From Pseudo-nitzschia pungens (lineage: Eukaryota > Bacillariophyta > Bacillariophyceae > Bacillariales > Bacillariaceae), in the NCBI GenBank assembly GCA_037355855.1, contig CM074764.1, positions 4,464,001-4,528,000 on the forward strand: DNA of 64,000 nucleotides, in the 5' to 3' direction. Position numbers and translations under genes: made by a program. How positions within the stretch are numbered: the stretch's first letter is position 1; each line of letters begins with the position of its first letter. Positions 32,967-43,336 of the stretch are shown piece after piece. The notes under the pieces are model-generated. The model searched no databases. It saw only the letters and a program-made list of their open reading frames with translations, and was not told the origin of the DNA.

Positions 32967-35900
32967 TTAACCTCCTTCGTCCATTCCTTTACCATCAGCG
33001 TCGGTTCCGAGGTTCCCTTTAGTTCCATCTTCGACTGTTTCATTTTTCATGACAATGCCGACATTCTCGTCCTCTTCACCTTTAGTTTGGTCGTAAGCAT
33101 TCTCTTCCTTGTCAACGTTCACTGTCGGTTGAACACTGTCCTCCAGATCTACTCCATCTTGAGTGGCATCTTCAACGATTTCGTCTTTCTCGGGTAGTGT
33201 ATACCGACTCACTCGTTTTGTCCAGCCCGCTGTGAATCCTGCAGACCCATCCGGACCTTTTGCCATCATTGACTGAGCCATGATTGTCCCACCGCGATCT
33301 TTCTTTACCGTGAGATTGAGTTTCGGACGCTGTCTGTTCTTTCCCGACCCGACAACAAGTTTTGATGCCAGATAAAGGTCCGAAGTGCGACACAGACCAT
33401 AAATCTTCCCGTCGTGTAAAATTCCTTCCATCGATTCTTTTTCCTTCAGGATAGATGCAGAACAGCTTATAACATCCGCCAGGTCAATGTCATATACTTC
33501 CTGATTTGCTGTCGCTGCAATGAACTGGGCGGTTCCCTTGTTCTTCTTGTCCTCGGTCTCAATGATTCGAATATTCTCCAATCTGCCACGCTGTAAAGTA
33601 GCTGTTTCACGCTTCACTATCCGAATATCACGAGCATTTTTTCGTTTTCTCCCTTTAACGAAAGACACAAGATCACCACGTTTCGGATGTGTTGATCCGT
33701 CCATTGACGACGTTGCTCCCGCACCATGAATAGCAATTGACCCGTTCGTATAACTGATACGCGACAGGATTGATGCAATACCATTTTCTTCCCGACCACC
33801 GTCGTCACTACTCAAATCATCATCTTCACTCGTAACTCCGTCTGCACTTCCGACACTCTTTGTCTCATCAACACTCACGTCACCACAGGATGCCACACTG
33901 TCTAACGATGCCGATCTATTTTTTCTCCTTCGGACGCGTTGTTTTTGGAACATTCCTGTTTTGTCCTCCAACAATAAGATGCAGCCATCTTCTACCATAT
34001 CTTGCTTCAAAGTCGAGGCTTTGGAATCATCGATGGAGTCTGCCCATCTCCCGTTGCCGACCTTATCGCCACTGCCTTTCGCGGTTTTTCGTGCAGGGGT
34101 GTTCTTCAGAGTCGTATGTGAAGGTTCCATTAGAATGTATCCCAAGCATGCATTCTTCGACGCTACGGAAGGAATCGTTCCATTGGGTACGCTTTCAACG
34201 TTGATTGCAACACGCTTCGTACCCTCCATGGCAATATCAAACTTGACTTCGTTGCCTTTGACAAATCGCCTATCCTTCGGAAGGTGGAAGAAGAGAATTT
34301 CACTTCTTGTGTTGTTCTCGTCAAATACCGCAATAAAACCAAAGTTTCGTCGAAGAACTACATCCTTCACAACTCCCAATCCTGATGATTCCGTTTCTGT
34401 CAATACGGTCGGATTTCCTTCTCCGAATTTCCTCTCGGTAATCTTGAGATTCTTGACGATAATCTTCCCATTTCTGCGATTTTGGACGATGTCGCATACA
34501 ATGAGGTCACCAGGTGACGGAGGCACGTCTTTCTTGAGCGCCTCGTCGAGGCAACTCTTTTCGAATCGGATATTTTTCAAAGGGCGAGTATTTTGTTGCT
34601 TTACCTTTTTCTTCCCCTTGGTCGATGCCACGGATTTTGGTGAATCTTTCTCACTCTCTGCCTCGGCTTGCTCTGTTTTGTTCTCGTCTTCGCTTTCGAT
34701 TCGTCTGATGCAAATCCGTCCTGGGTGGGGTGCAATACCAGGAACCGGAATGTGGGTGCATTCCAAGGCAGTTCCCCCTTTCAACTTCGCCATTTCCGTG
34801 ATCACATCATCGTCGTTCATACCGAGCGTATCTCGAAAGACAAGGGACTTTCTTCCATTCGGCAAACTGGATTCTTCCAAAAAAGAAGTGATCATTTCTG
34901 CAACAATTGGGTGCCTTTCTTCCATGCTCATTGGTTTGATAGTATTATCATCCAAATCTATGGAACCCGTGTACAGCTGTTGTGGGTTGATGGACTTAAT
35001 CACACCCTTGCAGTCGGTGGCAAGAACTTTCTCCAGTGCGACCGCCGACTTTGGCAGGAGGACGATGCGTTGACCCCGGATATTCTCTCTCGCGTGTTGT
35101 GCTCCGCGGCGACGTCCCCGTTGGGTAGTGGTTGTTATGTTTCCGTGAGCGCAAATATCAAACTGTACGGCCGCTTCTGCTGCCAATGCAACCCTTTGAT
35201 CAAAACCCATGCATCTACGAACATCTCTCTGAAGTTCCTCTGGAATGAAATCGTAAGTTTTGAAGTGGACATCCACTGGCCTTTCGGCGAAATGAATGAA
35301 TCCATAATCAGCCTTCAGGGTGTGGATGACTCCTTCGGCCCGTCCAGCGAGTGACAAACTCACCAGTCGTATGGCAGGCTGTTCCTCCGAATTCTCTTCA
35401 TTCGCAGTGCTCGGTGGGATGACCGATCCACCCAATCCAAGTTTGTAGAGCGTCGGAACAGCGCGGTAGCTTCCATCCACGACCTCCTTGATAACATCAA
35501 ACAGAAGAGTATCGCCATCTTTTATCCATACACCACTTGCTGAAACGTTGCGGTGGTTAAGGTACGTGAAGACTCCTCCCGGAACATCAGAGAAATGCAG
35601 CGAGATATCGCCTTGAATGGCAACGCCATTTTCTGGCAACGAGCTGCGCAAACCAACGAATCCCATTTTGCTGTCGTCGCCTTTCGATCCCGGACTGGGT
35701 GGGAGCGGTGCTCTGAGGACAACACCCTTCACACCCTTTGCTACCACGGTGTGAAACACAACACTTCCCTTGGGCAAGCAATGAATCTGTCGAGCGCTGA
35801 TTCTGACGTTGCTATTGCCGCCACTGTTGTTCGAGTTTGAGGATTTGTTGCTGTTCTGCCGTTCCGTCTGTTCCTCTGTCACCACCAAAAACTTGAGTTC

Positions 35901-36971
35901 TTGGCCCTTGAGAAGCTCAAATTCGTCGTCCTCTTCGTCACCCGCCGCGTCGGGTATGACCAAGTGAGAATAGTGAAAGTAAACATCCTCCCTTCGTCGA
36001 TTGCTCCGAATGAATCCAAAACCATTGTTCAGTGATATAACAATCCCCTCCTCTTCGGTAGCATTTTCCAGCAGGCGCTTCTCTTTTTCGATCTTTTTTC
36101 GTTCTCGTTCGCTCTGCAGAAGTGTGATCTGACGTGCATATTTTTGTTTCGTCCGTCGATCCAAAAAGACGCGGAATGAGATCAGGTCTCCCTTGTAGAG
36201 ACGATTGGAAGCATTGCCACCGGATTCCCGTTTACCGCTTTCGTTCCCGTTAGCTATCTTTGCACCGGTGTACTCCCCGGCTCTCAGGCGCACTACTGGT
36301 CCGGTCTTCTTCTTTCTTTGCTTCTTTTTCTTCTTTTTGGTCTCTGTTTCATCACTTCCATTGTTGCTGTTGCTGTTGTCACCGGAATCATCGTCGGCAA
36401 CCTCCACAACTCCCGGAGGCGAATCGTTATCGTCGTTGCTGCTCGTCGCCTCTTCGTCTTCGGATGGGATTATCCGAATGGTCCCATCGTTCTGGGGACC
36501 ATTGTTGTTGCCACCCCGTGGTGCGGTACACTGCTTTTCGACCAAACCCCGATAAAGGTGTCCCTCCTTTTCTTCCGTCTCCCAAACAACAGTCCCCTTT
36601 TCCAGCGTCTTCACAGAAAATGCCGCTAGCTTCTTGCTGTCATCGCCGCTGCCGCTGCCACTGCTGCTGTTGCCACCACCGCTGCTCGCTCCCACCTTGA
36701 ATTCCACCTCGGTATCCATCTTTAAATCATCGGGGTGGCAATTGATCACTTCACTGTAGTGAAAAAAGATTTCGTCCGGGCGTTCGGCGCAATGGATGAA
36801 ACCAAAGGATTCCTTCAGGCAACAAATGATTCCCTGCTCGTACGGCAAACTGCTCAGATTGCTGGGTTGTCGGCTGTTGTTTCCTCCTCGACGGCTGTTG
36901 CCTCTGCGGAGGGAAGAATTAGAGGAGTTCATCGAAGATTGGGATTCGTTGCGATTGAAGGTGTTGGACAT
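32967..36971 (-). CDS. CSDE1: CSDE1/UNR-like multi-cold-shock-domain RNA-binding protein
   Basis: This is about 1,334 residues from the first in-frame ATG at 36,971. The frame is open further upstream only through a TTTTG microsatellite. Cold-shock domains bind single-stranded RNA; animal CSDE1/UNR uses an array of them to control translation and mRNA stability. At least four recognisable domains carry the GFI...FFH pattern: SFGFIHCAERPDEIFFHYSE (about 55-75), GFGFIRSNRRREDVYFHYSH (about 320), YGFIHFAERPVDVHF (about 600) and NFGFIAVFDENNTRSEILFF (about 900). The first and third share the C-A-E-R-P signature typical of UNR. Less canonical blocks with PKGSVVF, PKSAVAL and PNGTI strand motifs alternate with them, as in UNR. 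Gly/Ser/Asn and poly-Lys linkers are long. It is larger than animal CSDE1. No membrane segments are visible. Confidence 0.85.
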   Translation of the reverse strand: MSNTFNRNESQSSMNSSNSSLRRGNSRRGGNNSRQPSNLSSLPYEQGIICCLKESFGFIHCAERPDEIFFHYSEVINCHPDDLKMDTEVEFKVGASSGGGNSSSGSGSGDDSKKLAAFSVKTLEKGTVVWETEEKEGHLYRGLVEKQCTAPRGGNNNGPQNDGTIRIIPSEDEEATSSNDDNDSPPGVVEVADDDSGDNSNSNNGSDETETKKKKKKQRKKKTGPVVRLRAGEYTGAKIANGNESGKRESGGNASNRLYKGDLISFRVFLDRRTKQKYARQITLLQSERERKKIEKEKRLLENATEEEGIVISLNNGFGFIRSNRRREDVYFHYSHLVIPDAAGDEEDDEFELLKGQELKFLVVTEEQTERQNSNKSSNSNNSGGNSNVRISARQIHCLPKGSVVFHTVVAKGVKGVVLRAPLPPSPGSKGDDSKMGFVGLRSSLPENGVAIQGDISLHFSDVPGGVFTYLNHRNVSASGVWIKDGDTLLFDVIKEVVDGSYRAVPTLYKLGLGGSVIPPSTANEENSEEQPAIRLVSLSLAGRAEGVIHTLKADYGFIHFAERPVDVHFKTYDFIPEELQRDVRRCMGFDQRVALAAEAAVQFDICAHGNITTTTQRGRRRGAQHARENIRGQRIVLLPKSAVALEKVLATDCKGVIKSINPQQLYTGSIDLDDNTIKPMSMEERHPIVAEMITSFLEESSLPNGRKSLVFRDTLGMNDDDVITEMAKLKGGTALECTHIPVPGIAPHPGRICIRRIESEDENKTEQAEAESEKDSPKSVASTKGKKKVKQQNTRPLKNIRFEKSCLDEALKKDVPPSPGDLIVCDIVQNRRNGKIIVKNLKITERKFGEGNPTVLTETESSGLGVVKDVVLRRNFGFIAVFDENNTRSEILFFHLPKDRRFVKGNEVKFDIAMEGTKRVAINVESVPNGTIPSVASKNACLGYILMEPSHTTLKNTPARKTAKGSGDKVGNGRWADSIDDSKASTLKQDMVEDGCILLLEDKTGMFQKQRVRRRKNRSASLDSVASCGDVSVDETKSVGSADGVTSEDDDLSSDDGGREENGIASILSRISYTNGSIAIHGAGATSSMDGSTHPKRGDLVSFVKGRKRKNARDIRIVKRETATLQRGRLENIRIIETEDKKNKGTAQFIAATANQEVYDIDLADVISCSASILKEKESMEGILHDGKIYGLCRTSDLYLASKLVVGSGKNRQRPKLNLTVKKDRGGTIMAQSMMAKGPDGSAGFTAGWTKRVSRYTLPEKDEIVEDATQDGVDLEDSVQPTVNVDKEENAYDQTKGEEDENVGIVMKNETVEDGTKGNLGTDADGKGMDEGG

Positions 36972-38615
36972 GTTTGGAACGTCGTGGTTGGTGAAGGTTG
37001 CCAAACAGAATCGGAAGTTGTCGTCTGTTTTGTTTTGTTTTGTTTTGTTTTGTTCTGTTCTGTTCTGTTTTGATCCTGCGGAATTCACAGCGGGCGAGAT
37101 TCTGTCGTAAAGAATCGAATGACTGTTTGGCTTTTCAAAGAATGTTGCTCAGAAGTAACGGCACCGCAAAGAAAAAGCACCAGGATGTTCTGTGAGGGCA
37201 CGTAGTGACTCGTGTTCTGCCGGACGACGATCGGAGCGATAGATAATCGATTGGTGTCGATTGATTCCCTCCTTTTTCTTTCTTTCTTCCTACCAATGAA
37301 AACCGGGCAGATAGTAATAGGAAGGACAAGCTACAAGCCTTGGTCGTTCGTTCAATAATAGGTCATGGAAAGGAAGGCGGTTGGGTTTCAAACGGATCTC
37401 AAGGAGAGCTTGTTAGGCCCTTCGCAAACAGGAACGGCAAAAATCGATCCAAAAAACACGATCGTGTGAGCGTTCAGGGTTCACGGACTGTTTGTTGCTC
37501 TGCACTGTACTACGTATTACGAGTACGAGTGCGTGCGGTTTTAGTTGCAGTAAGGTTTACGACGAGTAATGCACTACGAGTACGAGTATAGTACGAGTAC
37601 GAGTAATTACGAGTACACGTCCCCCGGCGGGCTTTGCGGTCCCAACAAGTAAGGTTACCGGTACGCGCACTGTGTGGACGTCGGGATCAAACCATGCTTT
37701 CCATCTAATGCGAAGTACCCTTAGTAATCGCTCGTACCGGTACTTTTTCTTTTTTGGTGTTCCACGATCCCATACGGTAATACTCCCGAAGTTGGCAATA
37801 ACTGCACCGTACCGTACCGTATCGTACGGTAAATTACGTGTGCCGCACAAGTTGAGCCTGCGCCGGTTGCGTTGCAAGTACAACAACCACTGTCACACCC
37901 ACGGCGAAAAAGCCACCCGCGAAAACGACCCAGATATTGAGATTGATTTGATCGAGTGGTCCGCGTCTTTCGCCACCATTCGAAGCGAATTAGGTTATGA
38001 GTTTTTACTGACGTTACGGTACCTATGTAGGGTAGGTACCTGATGTAATGAACATACCAATAGGATCCGTGAGAAACACCAGCAGTTCCTTCTATTCCAT
38101 CTGTTTTCTAGTAGAAGTTCTTCTTGCAATACAGTAGTCTACAAGTCCTGCCTGTGTACTAGTCTCTACAATGAGGTGGCCATTGCAAGAGCGAACGGAG
38201 GAGACATAGATCTCTTTGCGTTAGAAGGCTCGAAAGTAGTACTAGTACTAGTAAAACAACTAGAAGTACGAGGAGCGAATTGTGTCGTGCTGACAAGAAG
38301 AAGAAAGCATCGGAAGAAGATCGAATGTTCGTTGAAGAGCCAGAAACACGTCATCTTCAATACAGGTGATTGTGAAGAGCGCTTGCCATTTAGAATGGGG
38401 CACTATAACATCGAAACCGCAGAGCACTGGATGATGTTTTCATAGAATACTATTATTTTTTACTATGCAAAGTAGTACCGTAGTACTAGATTTCCTACTA
38501 CTATTATTTCTGTTGTAAAACCGAACAATGCCGTACGGTAGGATTGACCGTATCATCCACGATTCATCGATCACCAAGCGATTTTGCGGGACAGTGATCA
38601 TCGTTCCGACAATCA
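36972..38615. other. Intergenic region upstream of the CSDE1-like gene
   Basis: No gene is supported. It holds a TTTTG/TTCTG pentanucleotide microsatellite (about 37,027-37,072), then TACGAGTA/GAGTACGAGTA words (about 37,508-37,615), CCGTACCGTA words (about 37,806-37,832) and ACTAGTACTAGTA words (about 38,237-38,255). The promoter of the CSDE1-like gene and the 3' end of the prolyl hydroxylase gene lie here. Confidence 0.5.
37025..37073. repeat. TTTTG pentanucleotide microsatellite
   Basis: About nine copies of TTTTG grading into TTCTG lie just upstream of the CSDE1-like start codon. On the minus strand they translate to a spurious Lys/Gln/Asn/Thr extension. This is one reason to place the start at the ATG at 36,971. 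Confidence 0.85.
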
Positions 38616-41212
38616 TTAAAGCTGCATGCTCTGAGTGGGTCCGTTTGCCTCGCGAATTGTCCATGTCTTGACGACGTTCCCGTCGACCTTGACGTTCCAT
38701 ACATGGCCTTCGAACGTGTTGACGGAAAGATCGGGGTCGCCTTTCCCGAGTTTTCCCCAGAATGTATCAGTGTAGAAGAGTTCCGCCCGGTCCATGCTTG
38801 GATCCTCTCCGGAATTGGAAAAGACGGCAGTGATTTTCCTGCTTTCCGAGGACACGGTGGCCTGGCCACCTCGTTGAAATTTCTTCTTGATGGGTGCTCC
38901 GTCGTATCCATTTCTCGGGGTGTTCCAGACCCATAGATTCGCGGCGTACTTTTGATCGTTCAATACCGGGCACGCACCGTGCAAGGAAGCCTTGTCTACC
39001 GCTCCGTTCGGATGCTGGCTGTAGAACAACACCGCGCGGGCCGAATGGGGACGAACCGAAAGCTGCGATCTGCACAGTGCGGTCTGGAAATCAACGGAAA
39101 CGAATCGTGAGGAATCGTCGCCACCATCCTTATCAAACCGAGAACTTTGTAGAAATTTATAGCATGGAATTTGCTCGGAAGGGAGGGAAGCGAGGATTCC
39201 TCATTCATTCCTCATCCTGTTTGCACCGAAACCAAACGAATGACTTACCAACTCCTCTTCCCACGAGCCCGTTTTCAGTATACTACCGCGATCGGATGCT
39301 CGTAGCTCTTCGAGAGCCTATTATCGGCACAATGAAGTGCAGTGAAGTGCAGGAATCGGGTTCCAACGAGTTCGTTGGTGAGTCACTTTCACGGGGAATC
39401 AAAACGAACGCCAGTGTGGATTGATCGAGCAGCAGTTGTCAAACCTACCTGTTGTTTGGTGACGCGTTCCTCTATGGGAATTTGCTCTGGTACCCCGCGT
39501 GGAAAGACCGTTTCCCCACCGTCGTGCTCGCCGAGATCCGACATGTACAGCAGGATCGTAGCAAACCTATTTCCACCGGTTCCAGCAGAATCGAAGTTGT
39601 GCTTGAGTTGCCCCGTCTGATCCAATTCCAATAACACACAAGAAAAACACGAAACAAGTTTTGAGCGTATGGCATTCGCGGGTTCAACGCAACCGCTCGA
39701 TGGATTGTCCGCTGCCTTTTCCGATCTAACTTACGGGGTCATCGATCCAGTCCAAGTGGGAGTTGTAGGCCTTCGACACGTTGTAGCGCAAAATTTGCAA
39801 ACCATCACCGTGGGAATCGATGTATTCATCAAAGCCTAGTGCAGAGAAACAACGCCTGCGACAAGAACGAAGAATGCGAGATTGCAACTGAGTATCTTTC
39901 TTCATTGCAAATGTAGCCAGTAACCAAGGCTCGACGTAAAAATGTGTTTGGTTCTCGATACCGAACGACAACAAGCACAAGCACAACGACAACGACAACG
40001 ACAAGCATATCGACAAGCACAAGCACAAGCATATCGACAAGCACAAGCACAACCTCAAAACCAAAACACCGCCTACCTCTTGATAGTGAGTGCGGTTTTC
40101 CCGTGCGTGTCGAATCCGCTCTCGGACGTCCGCTTCGAGTTGACCGCCTTGTCGCCGGCCCCGGTGGTGCTCCGCTTGATCCGATGGGACTCGGATTTCT
40201 CGGAAATCGCCCGGTCCACCAGCTCCTTGCTTTCCTCCCGGTTGAAAAAATTAAAGACGTCAAAGACCCGCGGCTCGAGCGACAAGACCTCCAGGTAGAT
40301 GGATTTGTCGCTGGCACCCGCCACGTGCGGCAGGTGAAAGATCTCTCCGACGTAGCTCGGGGCAAACATAAAGACACGGCCGGCGGGAACCGCATAGAGG
40401 TGTGCTCTTGCTTCCCGACCGGCGGCGGCGCACGTTTGAGAATCCTCGTCGTCGCCCTCGCATTCGGTAGAATTGTGGGCATTGGCCAGGGCGGTCTGGA
40501 CCCACTCCGAGAGAAGATCGGTTTGCGTGACGCGGAGGCCCTCCCGTGTGTGAAAGTGACACGGCAGGGAGGACGTTGTCGACCCCGAATATTCCACCGG
40601 AACGAGTTTGTCGTGGTCCAAGAGAATGGGGGTGTGGTCTTCTCCCATGTCGCAATACCCCAGCAACCCCGTGGATTCGTCGCCGTAGGATTCGGTGGAC
40701 GGACAAGAACCGGCCAGCACGGCGTGGAGACTCTTGGTCAAGAGCGATTCGAATGGGTATTTCGTCAGTCGCTTTCGGCACCCATCGGCCCGGTAGTGCG
40801 TCTCCAGTTCGTCCAGGACCGCGCCCACCGTGGATTCTCCACAAGGCGTGGGTTCCCCGTTTCGGTGGAGCGCTACCGGAAGGGATCGGACGGCACGTTC
40901 GTCGCTGGTTCCCAGAAACGGCAGCATGGATCGAAACCGATCGTCGCAGGACCGATCTTGCGGCGTTGCGGTGGGAGCCGACGCCAGGATCCGCTCGTCG
41001 GATTCCTGGGCGGTCACGGCGACGCTCTTGCCAAAGATCCTCGGCGCGCCGTACGAAATAACTCCGCACGTCACCAGAACCAGAATCGCGAACAGCATTT
41101 GGTATTGCCCGGCACTGCCCGATCCCGCCACCACGGTTGGCACCGACGGCGGCGGCGAAGGCGCTCTCTTTCGGAGGGCTTTGCCCTGGTTCGTTTGCTT
41201 CTTTTTTCCCAT
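38616..41212 (-). CDS. Prolyl 4-hydroxylase with VHL-like C-terminal domain, 4 exons
   Basis: Exons are inferred at 41,212-40,077, 39,855-39,735, 39,616-39,449 and 39,062-38,616, giving 623 residues; all joins keep frame and donors are GTAGG/GTAAG. Prolyl 4-hydroxylases are Fe(II)/2-oxoglutarate enzymes that hydroxylate peptidyl proline. The N-terminus MGKKKQ with one membrane segment (QMLFAILVLVTCGVISYG) suggests a type II ER/Golgi anchor. The catalytic core has the H-x-D pair (H412, D414 in SHLDWID), GGNRFATILLYMSD, GGETVFP, the distal His (H503 in LHGACPV) and a 2-oxoglutarate-binding Lys (K513), so it looks active. After the core, residues about 552-623 read like a VHL beta domain: ITAVFSNS ... 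LFYTDTFWG ... NTFEGHVWNVKV. H595 and W597 align with the hydroxyproline-pocket His and Trp of human VHL. The gene diverges from Pam18. Confidence 0.85.
39960..40062. repeat. ACAAGC/CGACAA minisatellite in the hydroxylase intron
   Basis: Interleaved 6-bp units ACAAGC and CGACAA fill much of the first intron (39,856-40,076) of the prolyl hydroxylase gene. They create long open frames on both strands that are not genes. Confidence 0.8.
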
Positions 41213-42040
41213 GGTTGTCGAATGCGATGAGTGAGAAAACTCTTGAAATAATGCAACCAACTCGCTTCGATTAATTACTGTATCCAATGCCGATGGCTGA
41301 TGATTGTCGTCGATTCTCTGGGACGAGCAAGAAGTCCTCTTCTTGTTTTTGTGTCGTGGAACTCTGCGGTTTCCGTTTCTGGCGCTTTCGGACTGGTACA
41401 CGTATTTGATGTGTACTGAGTACCGGTAAAGTGACTTAGTCCTAAGGTTACCTAATACCAGTAAACCTTACTTCAACTGGCATTGAACTGTACTGGGGTC
41501 ATAGGAACAATGACACCATCATCTCATTCGCCCAGTTATTTTTTTTTTCGAATTTTTTTTCGCAGCGCTGCCGTAACTTACGGTAAGCCTTGCGGTAACC
41601 TTAAGGCTTGCCGTATTCTGACTCGAGAAATCCATATTTTCATACCTATCATACATATCTAGTAGAATAGTAGATGACGTAGTATCCATAATCTTACGGA
41701 ACTACGAGTACTGTAAGCGAGATCCATCTGACCCACCGGTTTTCTTCCATCCGTCTCCTTTCGTCTTCGTTGTTCGTCCATTTTTTCTTGTTTCCTGTGT
41801 CTCGACTCATTCATTCATTCATTCACTGCTTCTCGACACGTTTCGAGTTTCGAACGAAGACCGAGAGCGCAGTAAGTACGGTACCGTACATCGCAACACA
41901 ATTACACAATACTTGTATTCGCAGCCACCATCCTCCTCCGAGATAGCACTGCGTTCCAAGCCGGACCGATTCTCGCTCGGTAGATACATATTACAGCACA
42001 GATACCTACCCTACGGTTCCGCGTCGTGTTGCATTCCACG
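41213..42040. promoter_or_regulatory. Divergent region hydroxylase / Pam18
   Basis: This is the shared upstream region of two genes. Around 41,410-41,720 it is full of GGTTACC, GTAAGGTTACC, GTACCGGTAA and ACTACGAGTACTG words. A short ATTC tandem lies at about 41,810-41,826. No gene is seen. Confidence 0.4.
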
Positions 42041-42868
42041 ATGAACGCCGCAGCACGAAGAGCCACCCGTGCCCCGTCCCTGCGGGGAGCCGTTTCCAAG
42101 CGCGTGGCGGGAGCCGCCATTCGGCACCGTGAGGGTCACGGCCACCATCAGCAGCAGCAGCAGCAGCAACACCAAAAATGCTTCCGGAGCTGCCTGGCGG
42201 GAACCCACTTTTCTCCGACCAACCCCCGCAACAGCGACGACGAGAAACGCGGGGAACGAGCCATCGGCGCGCAACACGCCCGCAACAACCTCTCCCTCGG
42301 CTCTCCGATGTCGATGTCGACTTCGACGCCGGCGATGGAAGGCATCCACTTTGCCTCGGTGTCGAAACGCCCCTACCACTCGTCGGTGTCCGTCGAGCGC
42401 GGACCGGCCATCGTTCTCGGCCTCGCGACGGTATCGGCCCTGGCCTTTGCCGGTTCCTCCGCCGTCAAGTCCTACAAGGAGTGGAAGGACTCCCAGCCGA
42501 CCGAGGAGGAACTGAAGGAAATGCGCGAGCAGGAAGAGAAGGAACGCGCCAAGCTCGAGGCCCAGCGGGAGCGAGAAACGAAGCGGGAAGAACGAGACGA
42601 GAGCGACAAGCCCCGGAAAAACATTTTCCGCGAGTGGTTCGACGTCGGAACCAAGCACTACGAGGGCGGCTTCGAGGACACGATGACCAAGCGGGAGGCG
42701 GCCCTGATACTGGGGGTCCGGGAGTCCTCGTCGCCGGCGCGCGTCAAGGAGGCCCACCGCAAGCTCCTGATCCTGAACCACCCCGACACGGGGGGATCGA
42801 CCTACATTGCGGGAAAGGTCAACGAGGCCAAGGAACTCTTGCTCAAGGGAAAATCGAGCAAGAAATGA
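42041..42868 (+). CDS. PAM18: Pam18/Tim14 mitochondrial import co-chaperone
   Basis: This is 275 residues from the ATG at 42,041. Pam18 (Tim14, DNAJC19 in animals) is the J-protein that stimulates mitochondrial Hsp70 in the presequence-translocase motor at the inner membrane. The first 30 residues are Arg/Ala/Ser-rich without acids (MNAAARRATRAPSLRGAVSK), a likely matrix-targeting sequence. One membrane segment follows (AIVLGLATVSALAFAGSSAV). A charged Glu/Lys/Arg coiled-coil-like linker comes next. The degenerate J domain carries FEDTMTKREAALILGV, AHRKLLILNHPDTGGS and YIAGKVNEAKELL. The HPD motif (residues 247-249) is intact, as needed to stimulate Hsp70. The segment before the membrane helix is longer than in yeast or human. 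It converges on the permease gene. Confidence 0.95.
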   Translation: MNAAARRATRAPSLRGAVSKRVAGAAIRHREGHGHHQQQQQQQHQKCFRSCLAGTHFSPTNPRNSDDEKRGERAIGAQHARNNLSLGSPMSMSTSTPAMEGIHFASVSKRPYHSSVSVERGPAIVLGLATVSALAFAGSSAVKSYKEWKDSQPTEEELKEMREQEEKERAKLEAQRERETKREERDESDKPRKNIFREWFDVGTKHYEGGFEDTMTKREAALILGVRESSSPARVKEAHRKLLILNHPDTGGSTYIAGKVNEAKELLLKGKSSKK

Positions 42869-43336
42869 ATGAGTAAGAAAGAGCAAGGAACACGAAGTCA
42901 AAGTCGAAACAGAAAACAACAAGAACAATTATAATCACAATCGTACCCGGAGACAAGCCGGAACTGGTTGCATCCCTTTGCACTCAATTTCAATCAAGCT
43001 TACAATACCGTTGATCGTTGGATGGATCGAACCATACGGTAACACTGTAAAATATACCAGAGCGGAGCTTGCTTACAAAGTTGAGAGTTGCAGTTCTTGA
43101 ATCGAGTAGTATGTCACGACCCGTTTCAAAGCATGGCAAGGAAGTGCAGCTTAAATTTCCAATACTAGTAGTACAATTTACAGTTTCTAATGCACGTACG
43201 GTACATAGCACGCCCAATCGGATTCCCCTCGGCGGGAGTTCCAGACAGCAGGCAAGGCAACCGAGACTTGAACGCGGCCGTTTGCTTTGTTTCGCTCTCC
43301 TTTGCTTTGCTTTGCTTTGCTTTGCTTCGCTTTGCT
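42869..43336. other. Convergent intergenic region with TTTGC microsatellite
   Basis: This is the 3' flank of both Pam18 and the permease. A TTTGC pentanucleotide tract at about 43,281-43,339 ends right at the permease stop codon (43,337-43,339). No gene is supported. Confidence 0.6.

Noticed and set aside
36972..37088. N-terminal extension of the CSDE1-like protein
   Set aside because: It begins at GTG and translates a TTTTG microsatellite; the first ATG is at 36,971.
39944..41230. Long plus-strand frame opposite the prolyl hydroxylase
   Set aside because: It starts inside an intron minisatellite (Thr/Ser repeats) and is antisense to exon 1, which has clear family motifs.
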